A DNA stretch of 64,000 nucleotides from Planctomycetia bacterium (GTDB lineage: Bacteria > Planctomycetota > Phycisphaerae > UBA1845 > Fen-1342), in assembly GCA_015709575.1 (NCBI GenBank), contig CP054190.1, positions 2,726,616 through 2,790,615 on the forward strand. The letters run 5' to 3'. The translations under genes were made by a program, and so were the position numbers. This document shows positions 1-7,781 of this stretch, piece by piece (the stretch's first letter is position 1; each line of letters opens with the position of its first letter). The notes under the pieces are model-generated. The model did not search any database, was not told where the DNA came from, and saw only the letters and a list, made by a program, of their open reading frames with translations.

Positions 1-993
1 CAAACCCGCACCGCCACGATGCTGCTTGCGCTATTCATAGCGCCGCTGGTCGGATGCGGAAACATGTCGCTGCTGATCACCCCCGTGCCGACGCGTCAGG
101 CGCTGGAGGAGCACGTGCTGCGCCGCGAATCGGCCTTTGCCTCCGACCGCATCGCGATTCTCGACGTGGACGGCCTGCTCTCGAACGCCCGCGAGCGTCC
201 GATGATCGGGCCGGCAGGCGACAACCCCGTCGCCGTGTTCAAGGAAAAGCTCGACCGTGCGGCGGCCGACTCGCGCGTCAAGGCCGTCGTGGTGCGCATC
301 AACTCCCCCGGCGGCACGGTCACCGCCAGCGACCTGATGTTCCACGAGCTGCGGGCGTTCAAGGCCCGCACAGGCAAGCCGGTTGTTGCGGCAATGCTCG
401 ACGTAGCCGCCTCTGGGGGCTACTACATCGCCTGCGCGGCCGACGAGATCGTCGCACACCCCACAACCGTCACAGGCAGCATCGGCGTCATCATGGTGCT
501 GCCGGAGATGAGCGGGCTGATGGGCAAGATCGGCGTGCGGACGAACGTCTTCAAGAGCGGCGAAATGAAGGACGCCGGCTCGCCGTTCCGCGAAATGGGG
601 GACGCCGAGCGGGCGATCCTGCAGGGGTTGATCGATGACATGTACGAACGTTTCGTGAAGGTGGTGCGCTCGGGGCGGCCGTCCATCGCCGAAGACCGGG
701 TGCGCTCGATCGCCGATGGGCGGATCTACACGGCGACGCAGGCCCTGGAGCACCGGCTGATCGATCGCATCGGGACGCTGGAGGATGCGATTTCGGCGGC
801 GCGGATGAGGGCGGGACTGGTCGATCGGCGGGTGGTGATCGTGCAATATGCCCGTCCGCTGGCTTATCGGGCGAACGTGTACGCCGCAGCGCCGGACGGC
901 CCGGCGCAGGTAAACTATGTCAACGTGGACGTAGGCGAGCTGCTGACGCCGACAGCGCCGCAGTTCATGTATCTCTGGGCGCCGGGATGGTGA
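1..993 (+). CDS. sppA: SppA-type signal peptide peptidase (S49), lipoprotein-like, probably 5'-partial
   Basis: Serine protease of the S49/SppA family, expected to cut residual signal peptides or membrane peptides at the cell envelope. Numbering from the ATG at 19, a hydrophobic stretch ends in LVGC-G, a lipobox with Cys13. The ClpP-like fold carries the oxyanion motif NSPGG (95-99), the nucleophile Ser132 in ASGGYY and the general-base Lys184 in GEMKDAG. At 324 residues it is the short single-domain form. The ATG at 19 gives a signal peptide with no positive charge, whereas the open frame runs back to base 1 and adds an Arg, so the true start is probably just outside the window. It is followed by an Nfu-like gene and pyrE on the same strand. 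Family assignment is firm; lipidation is inferred from the lipobox only. Confidence 0.88.
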   Translation, partial: QTRTATMLLALFIAPLVGCGNMSLLITPVPTRQALEEHVLRRESAFASDRIAILDVDGLLSNARERPMIGPAGDNPVAVFKEKLDRAAADSRVKAVVVRINSPGGTVTASDLMFHELRAFKARTGKPVVAAMLDVAASGGYYIACAADEIVAHPTTVTGSIGVIMVLPEMSGLMGKIGVRTNVFKSGEMKDAGSPFREMGDAERAILQGLIDDMYERFVKVVRSGRPSIAEDRVRSIADGRIYTATQALEHRLIDRIGTLEDAISAARMRAGLVDRRVVIVQYARPLAYRANVYAAAPDGPAQVNYVNVDVGELLTPTAPQFMYLWAPGW

Positions 994-1053
994 GGCCGCC
1001 CGCCCACGAGTCCGGCCGTCGCGCAAGGTGTTATCTCTGATCGGAGCCAGCGG

Positions 1054-1482
1054 TTGTTCCGACGCCTGCTGAACATCCTGGGCCAAGCTCGATCGCCGAC
1101 GGAGCGGACCGCGCAAGACATCCGGTCACCCAGCGGCAGCGGCTCAGGCGCGCCCTGCCCTATCGAGCACGCGGCCGCTGAAACGCAGCGTTCGCTCAAC
1201 GGGGCCGAAGTGGCACACGTAGAGCCGATCGCGGGTTCGTTCGACCCACGCGCGCGGCTGGTCCGCCGCGCGGCGGAAGTAGTGGATGCCTTCCGGCCGT
1301 TCATCCAGGCCGACGGCGGCGACGTGGATTTCGTCGGCGTGACGGAAAAGAACGTCGTGCAGGTGCGCTTGCGCGGGGCGTGCCGTGGCTGTCCGTCGAG
1401 CTTCCTAACCCTCCAGATGGGGCTTGAGCGTGCCCTGTTGGAGCACATGCCCGAGCTGCGCGGCGTGGAAGACGTGGGATAG
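1054..1482 (+). CDS. NifU C-terminal (Nfu)-like Fe-S scaffold protein
   Basis: Cytoplasmic iron-sulfur cluster scaffold or carrier. Residues about 75-142 form the Nfu domain: R-P-F-I-Q-A-D-G-G-D near residue 88, then the cluster-binding pair C-R-G-C (GACRGCPSS), followed by the usual helix (LQMGLERALLEHMPEL). The first 70 residues are low-complexity and unlike the family. The only in-frame start that keeps this region is TTG at 1054, and a later start is possible because nothing in the N-terminus is conserved. It lies 61 bases after the peptidase gene and ends 47 bases before the pyrE start, so it may share their transcript. The domain call is firm; the client proteins are unknown. Confidence 0.8.
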   Translation: MFRRLLNILGQARSPTERTAQDIRSPSGSGSGAPCPIEHAAAETQRSLNGAEVAHVEPIAGSFDPRARLVRRAAEVVDAFRPFIQADGGDVDFVGVTEKNVVQVRLRGACRGCPSSFLTLQMGLERALLEHMPELRGVEDVG

Positions 1483-1528
1483 CGGCCTTTGGCAGTCGCC
1501 ACCCCGGTTCAATAGACTTCGGAGGCCA

Positions 1529-2125
1529 ATGGTGGTTCAACACACAATTGCAACCGCTGGCAGCTCGCCCGCTGACGTTGCAGCCGAGACGAACCTCGCG
1601 GCGCGGATCGCCTCCGCGGCCCTGCTCGAAGGCGAGTTCACGCTCCGCTCCGGCCGCAAGAGCCGCTACTACATCGACAAGTACCTGTTCGAAACCGACC
1701 CCCATGTACTGCGCGAGGTCGCCGCCCGGCTGGCGGCGTTCGCGGGGCCACCGGTGCAGCGGATCGCCGGTGCGGAGCTGGGCGCGGTCGCGCTGGCGGC
1801 GGCGGTATCGCTGCACACCGGCCTGCCGTTCGTCATCGTCAGAAACTCGAAAAAGGCCGACTATGGCACGGGCAAGCTGATCGAAGGCACGCTGCGCGAG
1901 GGTGAGCGTGTGCTGCTGGTCGAGGATGTCGCCACGTCGGGCGGTCAGGCGCTGGAGGCGGCCCGCCTGCTGCGCGAGCACGGGGCGATCGTCGAGCGGA
2001 TCGTCGCGGTGATCGACCGGCAGGAGGGAGCGCGCGAGGCGGTCACGGCCGCAGGCATCCCCTTCGACGCGCTGTTGACCTCGGCGCAGATACTTGCCAC
2101 CCGCAGCGGCACTCCGGCGGCATAA
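1529..2125 (+). CDS. pyrE: Orotate phosphoribosyltransferase
   Basis: Converts orotate and PRPP to orotidine-5'-monophosphate in de novo pyrimidine synthesis. The product has 198 residues, the usual bacterial size. The type I phosphoribosyltransferase PRPP loop is visible as VLLVEDVATSGGQ. Upstream are the FTLRSGRKSRYYID segment and the flexible-loop lysines in RNSKKADYGTG, both typical of PyrE. The ATG at 1529 is chosen because a clean GGAGG sits at 1521-1525 and the conserved region begins shortly after. The frame is open further upstream but overlaps the preceding gene without any family similarity. It is the last gene of a plus-strand group and faces a minus-strand gene 32 bases away. Confidence 0.93.
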   Translation: MVVQHTIATAGSSPADVAAETNLAARIASAALLEGEFTLRSGRKSRYYIDKYLFETDPHVLREVAARLAAFAGPPVQRIAGAELGAVALAAAVSLHTGLPFVIVRNSKKADYGTGKLIEGTLREGERVLLVEDVATSGGQALEAARLLREHGAIVERIVAVIDRQEGAREAVTAAGIPFDALLTSAQILATRSGTPAA

Positions 2126-2157
2126 CGTCCGCGCTTGGGCGACGGTGCACTGCGCAC

Positions 2158-2658
2158 TCAGGCCTGGGCCGCCCCCTTGCGGATCGTCGTACGGAACGCC
2201 TCAAAATACCCCTCAAACATGCGGCGTGTTCGATCAAAGACCGCATCCGAATCCAGCTCCGACAACGCCTTGAGGTCCAGCGGCGTCGCGAAATAAAAGT
2301 ACTTGCCCTGATCGCGATAGTGTTCCACCGGCGGGTTCTTCCACGTCAGCCCCGCCTCCTCAAACCCCATCTCGACGAACTCCCCCATCTCGTCGCCGCT
2401 GCTCTCGATCGCGTCCTCCAAGTCCTCGCTCCGCCAGCGGTCATCCGTCATGATCCCGACCCGTACCTGCGGCAGGAACGGACGCAGGGCGAGCTCCAGC
2501 CACAGCCGCTCCCCCACTGCGAAGCGCGACTGCAGGGTCGATTCGTCGTCGCGATCGACGCGCTCCGGCGGACCAAAGCGCTCATCGCCGCGCAGCGACG
2601 CTTCCAAGCGGTCGCGGAAGCGATTGATCGAGGCGCGGGCGGCGGCATCCAGCGGCAT
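2158..2658 (-). CDS. Hypothetical protein, 166 aa, partner of the adjacent kinase
   Basis: I do not recognise a family. The protein is acidic, soluble in appearance and has neither a signal peptide nor a membrane segment. It is rich in aromatic and charged residues (for example EGYFEAFRTTIRKG at the C-terminus), and the middle holds an acidic stretch, EDLEDAIESSGDEMGEF. The look is that of a small globular alpha/beta protein. Its start lies only 10 bases downstream of the stop of the LPS-kinase-like gene, so the two are very probably co-transcribed and may act in the same envelope process. The coding call rests on length, position and regular composition. Confidence 0.65.
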   Translation of the reverse strand: MPLDAAARASINRFRDRLEASLRGDERFGPPERVDRDDESTLQSRFAVGERLWLELALRPFLPQVRVGIMTDDRWRSEDLEDAIESSGDEMGEFVEMGFEEAGLTWKNPPVEHYRDQGKYFYFATPLDLKALSELDSDAVFDRTRRMFEGYFEAFRTTIRKGAAQA

Positions 2659-2668
2659 CAGCAGGCTC

Positions 2669-3475
2669 CTACTTGGCGGCCGAACCGGCCACGTCCACCG
2701 TCTCCGAGCGCGACAGCCGCGTCAGCAGCCGCCGCCGCAGCTGGGTGAGCGGACGGGCGATCAGCCGGTGTGCTTGTATCCAGAATCCGACGCCGCCAGC
2801 CGCGTCCCGCTCCGGTTCGGTGAGCAGGTCGGGTCGCAGGCGGCGCTTGTGCTTGAGCAAATGATAGCCGTCCGCGTCGCAAAAGAGCGACCACACCCAG
2901 CGCAGAACGTATCGCCACGGGAGCCACGGGGACGGGCGCGGACAGCGTAGCGAGATCTGGAAGTCGATCAGATAGGGTCGGCCGTCGTCGCCCAACAGGA
3001 TGTTTTGCGGCTTGTTCAGATCCACGTATGCGACGCCGCGTTCGTGCATCGACCGCAGCAGCGCCGCCAGTTGATCAAAAAACGAATCGCTGACGCGGTC
3101 CCCCTTCTGCAGCACCCGCCCCGGCACGAACGTGTGCAGAAACCCGGTCGTCCCGACGCGCCCCACGTACCGCGGCAGGCCGGGCAGTTCGCCCAGATCG
3201 GCGTAGGCGCGCTCCTCCTGCCATCGAAGAAACCGACCGACCCACGCCATCGGCACACCCAGGATGGGATTGAACCGCCCAAGTTTCAGCACGCACAGCC
3301 CCTGCGGCCCGCGATACAGGCCGGTCGCGGCGAAAAAATCATGCTTGAATGTGCGGACGTGCTCGTATCGGTCGCCGTGGCACACCACGCTGCGCGGGAG
3401 GTGCACGCACGGCAGCGCGTAAAGCCAGGCGTGCCGGGCGGTCGGGAGGTGAGCGTGGACGTCGCGGCGGTACAT
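2669..3475 (-). CDS. Lipopolysaccharide kinase-like (Kdo/WaaP-RIO fold) protein
   Basis: Protein-kinase-fold enzyme resembling the Kdo/WaaP kinases that phosphorylate LPS core sugars. The catalytic loop reads YVDLNKPQNILL (the HxDxxxxN equivalent, with Asp and Asn present) and is followed by YLIDFQIS in place of DFG. A lysine in CVLKLGRF could be the ATP-binding lysine. After the kinase core comes an Arg/Lys-rich tail (LKHKRRLRP, LRRRLLTRL) that could sit at the membrane surface. ATG at 3475 gives 268 residues; ATG at 3502 is also possible. Upstream are a TATAAT box (3485-3490) and, further out, a promoter, a folded RNA and a terminator, so expression may be attenuated. The family is fairly sure, the substrate unknown; LPS relevance is supported by lptD nearby. 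Confidence 0.72.
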   Translation of the reverse strand: MYRRDVHAHLPTARHAWLYALPCVHLPRSVVCHGDRYEHVRTFKHDFFAATGLYRGPQGLCVLKLGRFNPILGVPMAWVGRFLRWQEERAYADLGELPGLPRYVGRVGTTGFLHTFVPGRVLQKGDRVSDSFFDQLAALLRSMHERGVAYVDLNKPQNILLGDDGRPYLIDFQISLRCPRPSPWLPWRYVLRWVWSLFCDADGYHLLKHKRRLRPDLLTEPERDAAGGVGFWIQAHRLIARPLTQLRRRLLTRLSRSETVDVAGSAAK

Positions 3476-3555
3476 TGGCGGAGGATTATACGGGGCTGGC
3501 ATCGCCGCATGCCGGCCCGACCAAATAGATAACAATAACCTAACAAATTGGGCGT

Positions 3556-3608
3556 AAAAAAAGGCGTGCGGCACCCTTTGGGTATTGGCGCGGTCTGAGG
3601 GTGCCGCA
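3556..3608 (-). terminator. Rho-independent terminator
   Basis: On the minus strand a perfect 11-bp stem is formed by 3608-3598 and 3577-3567 (TGCGGCACCCT with its complement), with a 20-base loop. Four bases later comes an uninterrupted run of seven U (3562-3556). The U run exists only on this strand, which fixes the direction. It ends the RNA described for 3556-3691 and stands 80 bases before the kinase start. Confidence 0.75.
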
Positions 3609-3691
3609 GCGAGTGGAAGCTTAAATTGTTTCAAGGACAGGCGTTACCGACGACCACTGTAACTGACAGCTTCGCGGCAACTTCCGCCCAC
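3556..3691 (-). ncRNA. Candidate small RNA or attenuated 5' leader
   Basis: About 136 bases bounded by a sigma-70-like promoter and a U-tract terminator on the minus strand, with no convincing reading frame. Predicted fold by eye: GUUGCCG (3681-3675) pairs with CGGUAAC (3649-3643), including one G-U pair. It encloses a small hairpin CUGU/ACAG (3669-3666 with 3660-3657). GGAAG near 3686 can pair with CUUCC near 3617. The terminator stem follows. It could be a free-standing small RNA, or the leader of the kinase gene with termination as the control step. No known RNA family is recognised. Confidence 0.5.
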
Positions 3692-3697
3692 GATGAC

Positions 3698-3725
3698 AGT
3701 ATATCCGCAGCCGGACAAGATGCAA
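3698..3725 (-). promoter_or_regulatory. Sigma-70-like promoter for the 3556-3691 RNA
   Basis: On the minus strand TTGCAT (3725-3720), a 16-base spacer and TATACT (3703-3698). Transcription would start near 3691. Confidence 0.55.
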
Positions 3726-3840
3726 CCAATTTTAGTCCGATTTATGACGATTTTCCGTCAATTATTTCGGTCCCGGGCGGCTGACGATCCAAGGGGCGGC
3801 CGATACGGTTCAGGGCTGGCGAATTCTCGTCAGTTCCGCG

Positions 3841-3869
3841 TTGCCGTTCTCGGGCACGGCTTCTAGAAT
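3841..3869 (+). promoter_or_regulatory. Sigma-70-like promoter of the HNH gene
   Basis: TTGCCG (3841-3846), a 17-base spacer and TAGAAT (3864-3869). Transcription would start near 3876, which favours the ATG at 3927 over the GTG at 3882 as start of the next gene. Confidence 0.5.
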
Positions 3870-3926
3870 ACGCTCAAAGCAGTGACAGCACTAGCGATTG
3901 AGGAAGACGGCCAGGGGCTGCACGAA

Positions 3927-4556
3927 ATGTATGCTGACTCCCCAGCACTGTCCGCCAGCGTTCTCGTTCTAAACCGACTGTACATGGCGGTGCGCGTGGT
4001 CAACGCGCGCCGCGCCATGACGATGGTCTACCGCCGCCTGGCCGAGATCGTTCACGTCGAGGACGGGAAATTCCTGTCCTATGACTTTGAGGACTGGATC
4101 GACGTAAGCCGCGCGCGTTCGTCTTTTGAGCCGGAGACGCACGATTGGATCCGCACGGTGCGATTCCAGATCGCAGTGCCGAAGATCGTGCGCCTGCTGG
4201 GGTATGACAAGCTGCCGCGCACAAACGTCAAGCTCAATCGCCGCAACCTGTACGCACGCGATCAGAACCGCTGCCAGTATTGCGGCAAGCGATTTGCTAC
4301 GGTGGACCTGAGCGTCGATCACATCGTGCCGCGCTCGCAGGGCGGCATTACGTCGTGGGACAACGTCGTCTGCGCCTGTTTGCGCTGCAATGTGCGCAAA
4401 GGGGGCCGCACGCCCGAGCAGGCCGGCATGCGTCTGATCACCGTGCCACGCCGGCCGAAGCGCTCCCCCATTCTGACCGTCAAGCTCAGCGATTCGCGGT
4501 ACGCGAGTTGGAAGCAGTTCCTCGACTTCGCGTACTGGAACGTCGAGCTCAAGTAG
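3927..4556 (+). CDS. HNH endonuclease family protein
   Basis: A 209-residue protein with a C-terminal HNH (beta-beta-alpha-metal) nuclease domain. C-x2-C (CQYCGKRF) is followed by DHIVPRSQGG with the catalytic His, then SWDNVV and a second pair, C-x2-C (CLRCNVRKGGRTP), as in the IscB/McrA-like structural-zinc form. The N-terminal half (LNRLYMAVRVVNARRAM...) is a helical region typical of stand-alone HNH proteins of planctomycetes and cyanobacteria. ATG 3927 has a purine-rich AGGGG upstream and lies about 50 bases from the predicted transcription start; GTG 3882 would add 15 residues. No partner gene (restriction, phage or intein) is adjacent, so its biological target is unknown. The nuclease fold is sure, activity inferred. 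Confidence 0.82.
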   Translation: MYADSPALSASVLVLNRLYMAVRVVNARRAMTMVYRRLAEIVHVEDGKFLSYDFEDWIDVSRARSSFEPETHDWIRTVRFQIAVPKIVRLLGYDKLPRTNVKLNRRNLYARDQNRCQYCGKRFATVDLSVDHIVPRSQGGITSWDNVVCACLRCNVRKGGRTPEQAGMRLITVPRRPKRSPILTVKLSDSRYASWKQFLDFAYWNVELK

Positions 4557-4620
4557 CGCGCGGCCTCCTCACGTCAATTGAATCACTGCACCTTGCTCAT
4601 GTTGATGTGATGGAAGCGGG

Positions 4621-7600
4621 CTATGGCCGAATCCCAGTGGATGTACCAAGCTGCGTGAAGCGGCGAGAGCCGATCGTCCACTCCGGAATTCCCTCCGGCC
4701 AGAGCGAGACGGTCATCGAGAAATCGTCATCGACGTCGCTGTACTCGAAATTCAGCGCCAGGTACCAGCGCGGCAGCTTCCGCACGACCGCGATCGAGCC
4801 TTCGCCGAAATCGCCCGTGTCGATGTCGAACCATGCCCGGCTCGACAGCGTGTACTTCTCCGACAACTGGTAGTTGAACCCGCCGCCGATGAGGTTCATG
4901 TTGATGTCGCCCGCGTAGCGCAGGCCGATCAGGTACGCAGCGCGCGGCGGCCGCTCAATCGCCAGCGACACCGCCTGCCGATCAAATGCCTGGTCGCTCA
5001 GGTCGTAATTCGCGTCGTAGAGCAACGCGGTCGTGTCGCTAAGACGATAGGCGGCTTCCGCCCCGACGTAGTTCCGCGGGCGGCTGTTCTCCGGCCGCAA
5101 CGGGTTTGCGTAGCCGTTTGAGAAATCGCTGCGCCCCTCGACGTTTCCGAAGAGGCCCGCCTCGACGTTGAACGTCAGCAGGTCCACCGTGCGTCGCCGC
5201 GGGCCTTCCCCGCGGCGAGTCTGCCAGGTCTGTCGCAGCCCGAATGTCACACCGTAGAAGTCGTCTACCGTTTCAATGCCGTAGTCGAAGGGTGTGATCA
5301 GCTCGCTGCGGGTGTTGCTCACCGCCCCCCACGCGGCCACATCCGGCTTGACGACGTGCCGAATGCCGTCGACGTCCAGCAATTCGCTGCGTGCATCCGT
5401 GAACACCCGGCTGAACATCGTGCTCGCGCGCAAGCCGAACACGCCCAACCCGCGCCACAGCCCGCCTCGATCCAGCGGCTGGCCGTCCCAGTATCCGGCC
5501 CGCCCCGTCACGAATGGCACGACGTTCACGCCGCCGAGCTTGAGCGGCAGCTCGACTTCCTGGCGACCGTCCGTGCGGAACGTAACATCGGTGCGAGCCA
5601 GGTTGTCGAAGCGAAACTCGTCGAGGAAGCGTCGGTCATCCGGGCGATAGCGCACGCTGCCGACCCGCGCCTCGGTGTGCAACACCAGCGGATCGAGGAA
5701 CGTGTCACCGATCCGCCGGTACGCGAGGTCGGGCAGATGCTCGGTCTGCGTGGTGAAGTCAAGGATCCGCCAGTTCGCCAGGAATGAGATCGCCTCATTC
5801 CCGCGGGCGCGCTTCAGGTACAGCAGCGTCTCCTGCTCCTTGCCCTCCTGAAACTCGCTCTTGCGCCACTCCTCCAGGAAGTTCGGATCGCTGATGTAGC
5901 TGACCTCAAGCGACAACTCCCAGTCGTTCGGCAGGAAGTGCCGATGCCGCCAGAGCGTGCGCCCGCGATTGGCATTCTCCGGAATCTCCTGCGCGCGGCG
6001 TAGCGGACCGAGGTTGTCCTCGCCCTGGTCATACAGGTAGTACGACCGAAACAGGCCATAGTGATCCGTGCCGGCGTAGTCATAGTCCAGCCCGACCGCC
6101 GGACCGCGCCGCCCGAAATAGTCGATCATCATCCGCGCGTCGTGCCCGGGCGGTTTCTGTGCGCCGGTGAGCGTGTACAAATCCCATTCCGTCTGCGCCG
6201 TGATGCCACGCCGCCCGCCATAGCTGAAGCGAAAGCCCCGTAGCGCGGTTTCGGTGCCGGTGAAGTCGCCTTGCGAATAGGGCCACCAGAGGATCGGCAC
6301 GTTCTCCAGGTTGAGCGTGGTGTTGTGCAGCTCATAAGCACCCCGAACCGACCCGACCGCGCTGCCGCCCGCATCGCGCTGCGTCGAATCCCGCACCACC
6401 ACGCGCTCCGCCCCAACGTGGTAGTGCGGCGTGTGAAACTCGCTGGTCGTCACCACGGCGCGGGTTGCCGAGAATTCACGCGGCGAAAGCCGTCGCACCG
6501 TTGCGGCACGGATATACAGTGGAATTCCGCGCTCCGGCATCTCCGCTCGAAAAACCGCGTCCAGGATCAAGGCGCGGTCCATCTCGAAGTCGTAGTACAA
6601 CCGCTCCGCCCGGACGAATCGATCGCCCAGGGACAGCACTACGTCCCCCTCCAGATACACCGCCCGCACAAACTGCTCGATCTGCTCATCCCCGCTGCGC
6701 CGCTCGGGCGCATCCGTGGACGGCGTACCGGCCGCCGGCGCCTGCGTCGGCTGCGTCGTCACGCCGGCAGGCGATGAATGATCCGCAACGGGGTGATCAC
6801 TCGAAGATGTCGAACCTGCGGACTCCCCCTGCTCCGCCCGATCCAGCAGCGAGCCGGCGGCGCTCGCCACCGGAAACACCACCGCCCGATCCGCCGTGAT
6901 CTCCAGCGTCGCCGCGTCCGTCGACCCGGCCTGCAGGAACGACACCGGCCCGCTCATCACCAGCACCTGCTCGCCCTGCGGCGTGCGGGCCGGCTCAATC
7001 CCCGCCACGCGGTAGCGGACAGGGCGCGGCGGACGACGGATTCGCGCGGCCTCGGCGTCCGCCCCGCGAACCACCCGCCCCGCCGGCGGCTCGTCCGTGG
7101 GTTGCCGCAAAGCCTCCTCAATCCGGCGGCGATCCTCCGTCGCGCGCCGATACAGCGGATTTTGCTCTCCGCTGCCCTCCGCGTGCGCATCATGACGCTT
7201 GATGATGCGCCCGGTTGTGCGAATGCCGCTCACCAGCAGCACGCTGTCCTGCGTGATCGTGCCGGCCGGCTCGATCAGCTCGGCATCCTCGGAGAGATAA
7301 ACCGTCAACGAAAACATCGGACGGTCCGTACCCGCCTCACGCTCGGAATTGATCCACACCACCGCCTCGGCCGCGCTCATTTGTCGTCGGCCGATCGTGA
7401 GCTTGAAGCGCCCGCTGTAGACCAGCACCAGCTCGCCGCTTTCCGCTCGCCATTGCCTGCAATGCGCCCCCTGCATCTCCACGTCGGCGCTGCTGACCAT
7501 ATCGGGAACGAGCAGTTCGTCGTCCGCGTAGTCTTGCGCCCACGCGCTCGGCAGCGTTATCCACCCGGAGAACAGCGGAAGCGGCAGCGCAATCGGGATC

Positions 7601-7701
7601 AGCGTCAGCAGCGCTGCGCAGATGCGCAGGCGGCGCAGCACCCCGGCGCTCCGGGCGCGGGCCGGGCGTGCGCTGCTGTGAATGATGGAAGACGTGCGCA
7701 T
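4621..7701 (-). CDS. lptD: LPS-assembly protein LptD (OstA) homologue
   Basis: Outer-membrane barrel expected to place lipopolysaccharide or a similar glycolipid in the outer leaflet. The 1026-residue product starts with a signal peptide (hydrophobic core LLTLIPIALPLPLF, likely cut after SAWA). Two LptA/OstA-like beta-jellyroll segments follow, near residues 70-160 and 340-420 (VYLEGDVVLSLGDRFVRAERLYYD). Residues about 470-1026 are beta-rich with alternating aromatic residues and repeated Y-x-Y/D-Y strands, as in the LptD barrel. Between the jellyrolls is a proline/serine-rich insert, making it longer than E. coli LptD (784). It is downstream of priA by 80 bases. It shows that this organism builds a real outer membrane. 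Confidence 0.82.
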   Translation of the reverse strand: MRTSSIIHSSARPARARSAGVLRRLRICAALLTLIPIALPLPLFSGWITLPSAWAQDYADDELLVPDMVSSADVEMQGAHCRQWRAESGELVLVYSGRFKLTIGRRQMSAAEAVVWINSEREAGTDRPMFSLTVYLSEDAELIEPAGTITQDSVLLVSGIRTTGRIIKRHDAHAEGSGEQNPLYRRATEDRRRIEEALRQPTDEPPAGRVVRGADAEAARIRRPPRPVRYRVAGIEPARTPQGEQVLVMSGPVSFLQAGSTDAATLEITADRAVVFPVASAAGSLLDRAEQGESAGSTSSSDHPVADHSSPAGVTTQPTQAPAAGTPSTDAPERRSGDEQIEQFVRAVYLEGDVVLSLGDRFVRAERLYYDFEMDRALILDAVFRAEMPERGIPLYIRAATVRRLSPREFSATRAVVTTSEFHTPHYHVGAERVVVRDSTQRDAGGSAVGSVRGAYELHNTTLNLENVPILWWPYSQGDFTGTETALRGFRFSYGGRRGITAQTEWDLYTLTGAQKPPGHDARMMIDYFGRRGPAVGLDYDYAGTDHYGLFRSYYLYDQGEDNLGPLRRAQEIPENANRGRTLWRHRHFLPNDWELSLEVSYISDPNFLEEWRKSEFQEGKEQETLLYLKRARGNEAISFLANWRILDFTTQTEHLPDLAYRRIGDTFLDPLVLHTEARVGSVRYRPDDRRFLDEFRFDNLARTDVTFRTDGRQEVELPLKLGGVNVVPFVTGRAGYWDGQPLDRGGLWRGLGVFGLRASTMFSRVFTDARSELLDVDGIRHVVKPDVAAWGAVSNTRSELITPFDYGIETVDDFYGVTFGLRQTWQTRRGEGPRRRTVDLLTFNVEAGLFGNVEGRSDFSNGYANPLRPENSRPRNYVGAEAAYRLSDTTALLYDANYDLSDQAFDRQAVSLAIERPPRAAYLIGLRYAGDINMNLIGGGFNYQLSEKYTLSSRAWFDIDTGDFGEGSIAVVRKLPRWYLALNFEYSDVDDDFSMTVSLWPEGIPEWTIGSRRFTQLGTSTGIRP

Positions 7702-7781
7702 CAGGTGTCAGGCCGCTCAGAACCGCGCCAGCGGAACGCCGGCATTAGAACCGCAGCGCGCCGCTGCGGCAACGCCGGGCG

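Noticed and set aside
3476-3634. Longer N-terminus of the LPS-kinase-like protein (start at 3634)
   Set aside because: It would translate through a U-tract terminator hairpin and has no family resemblance.
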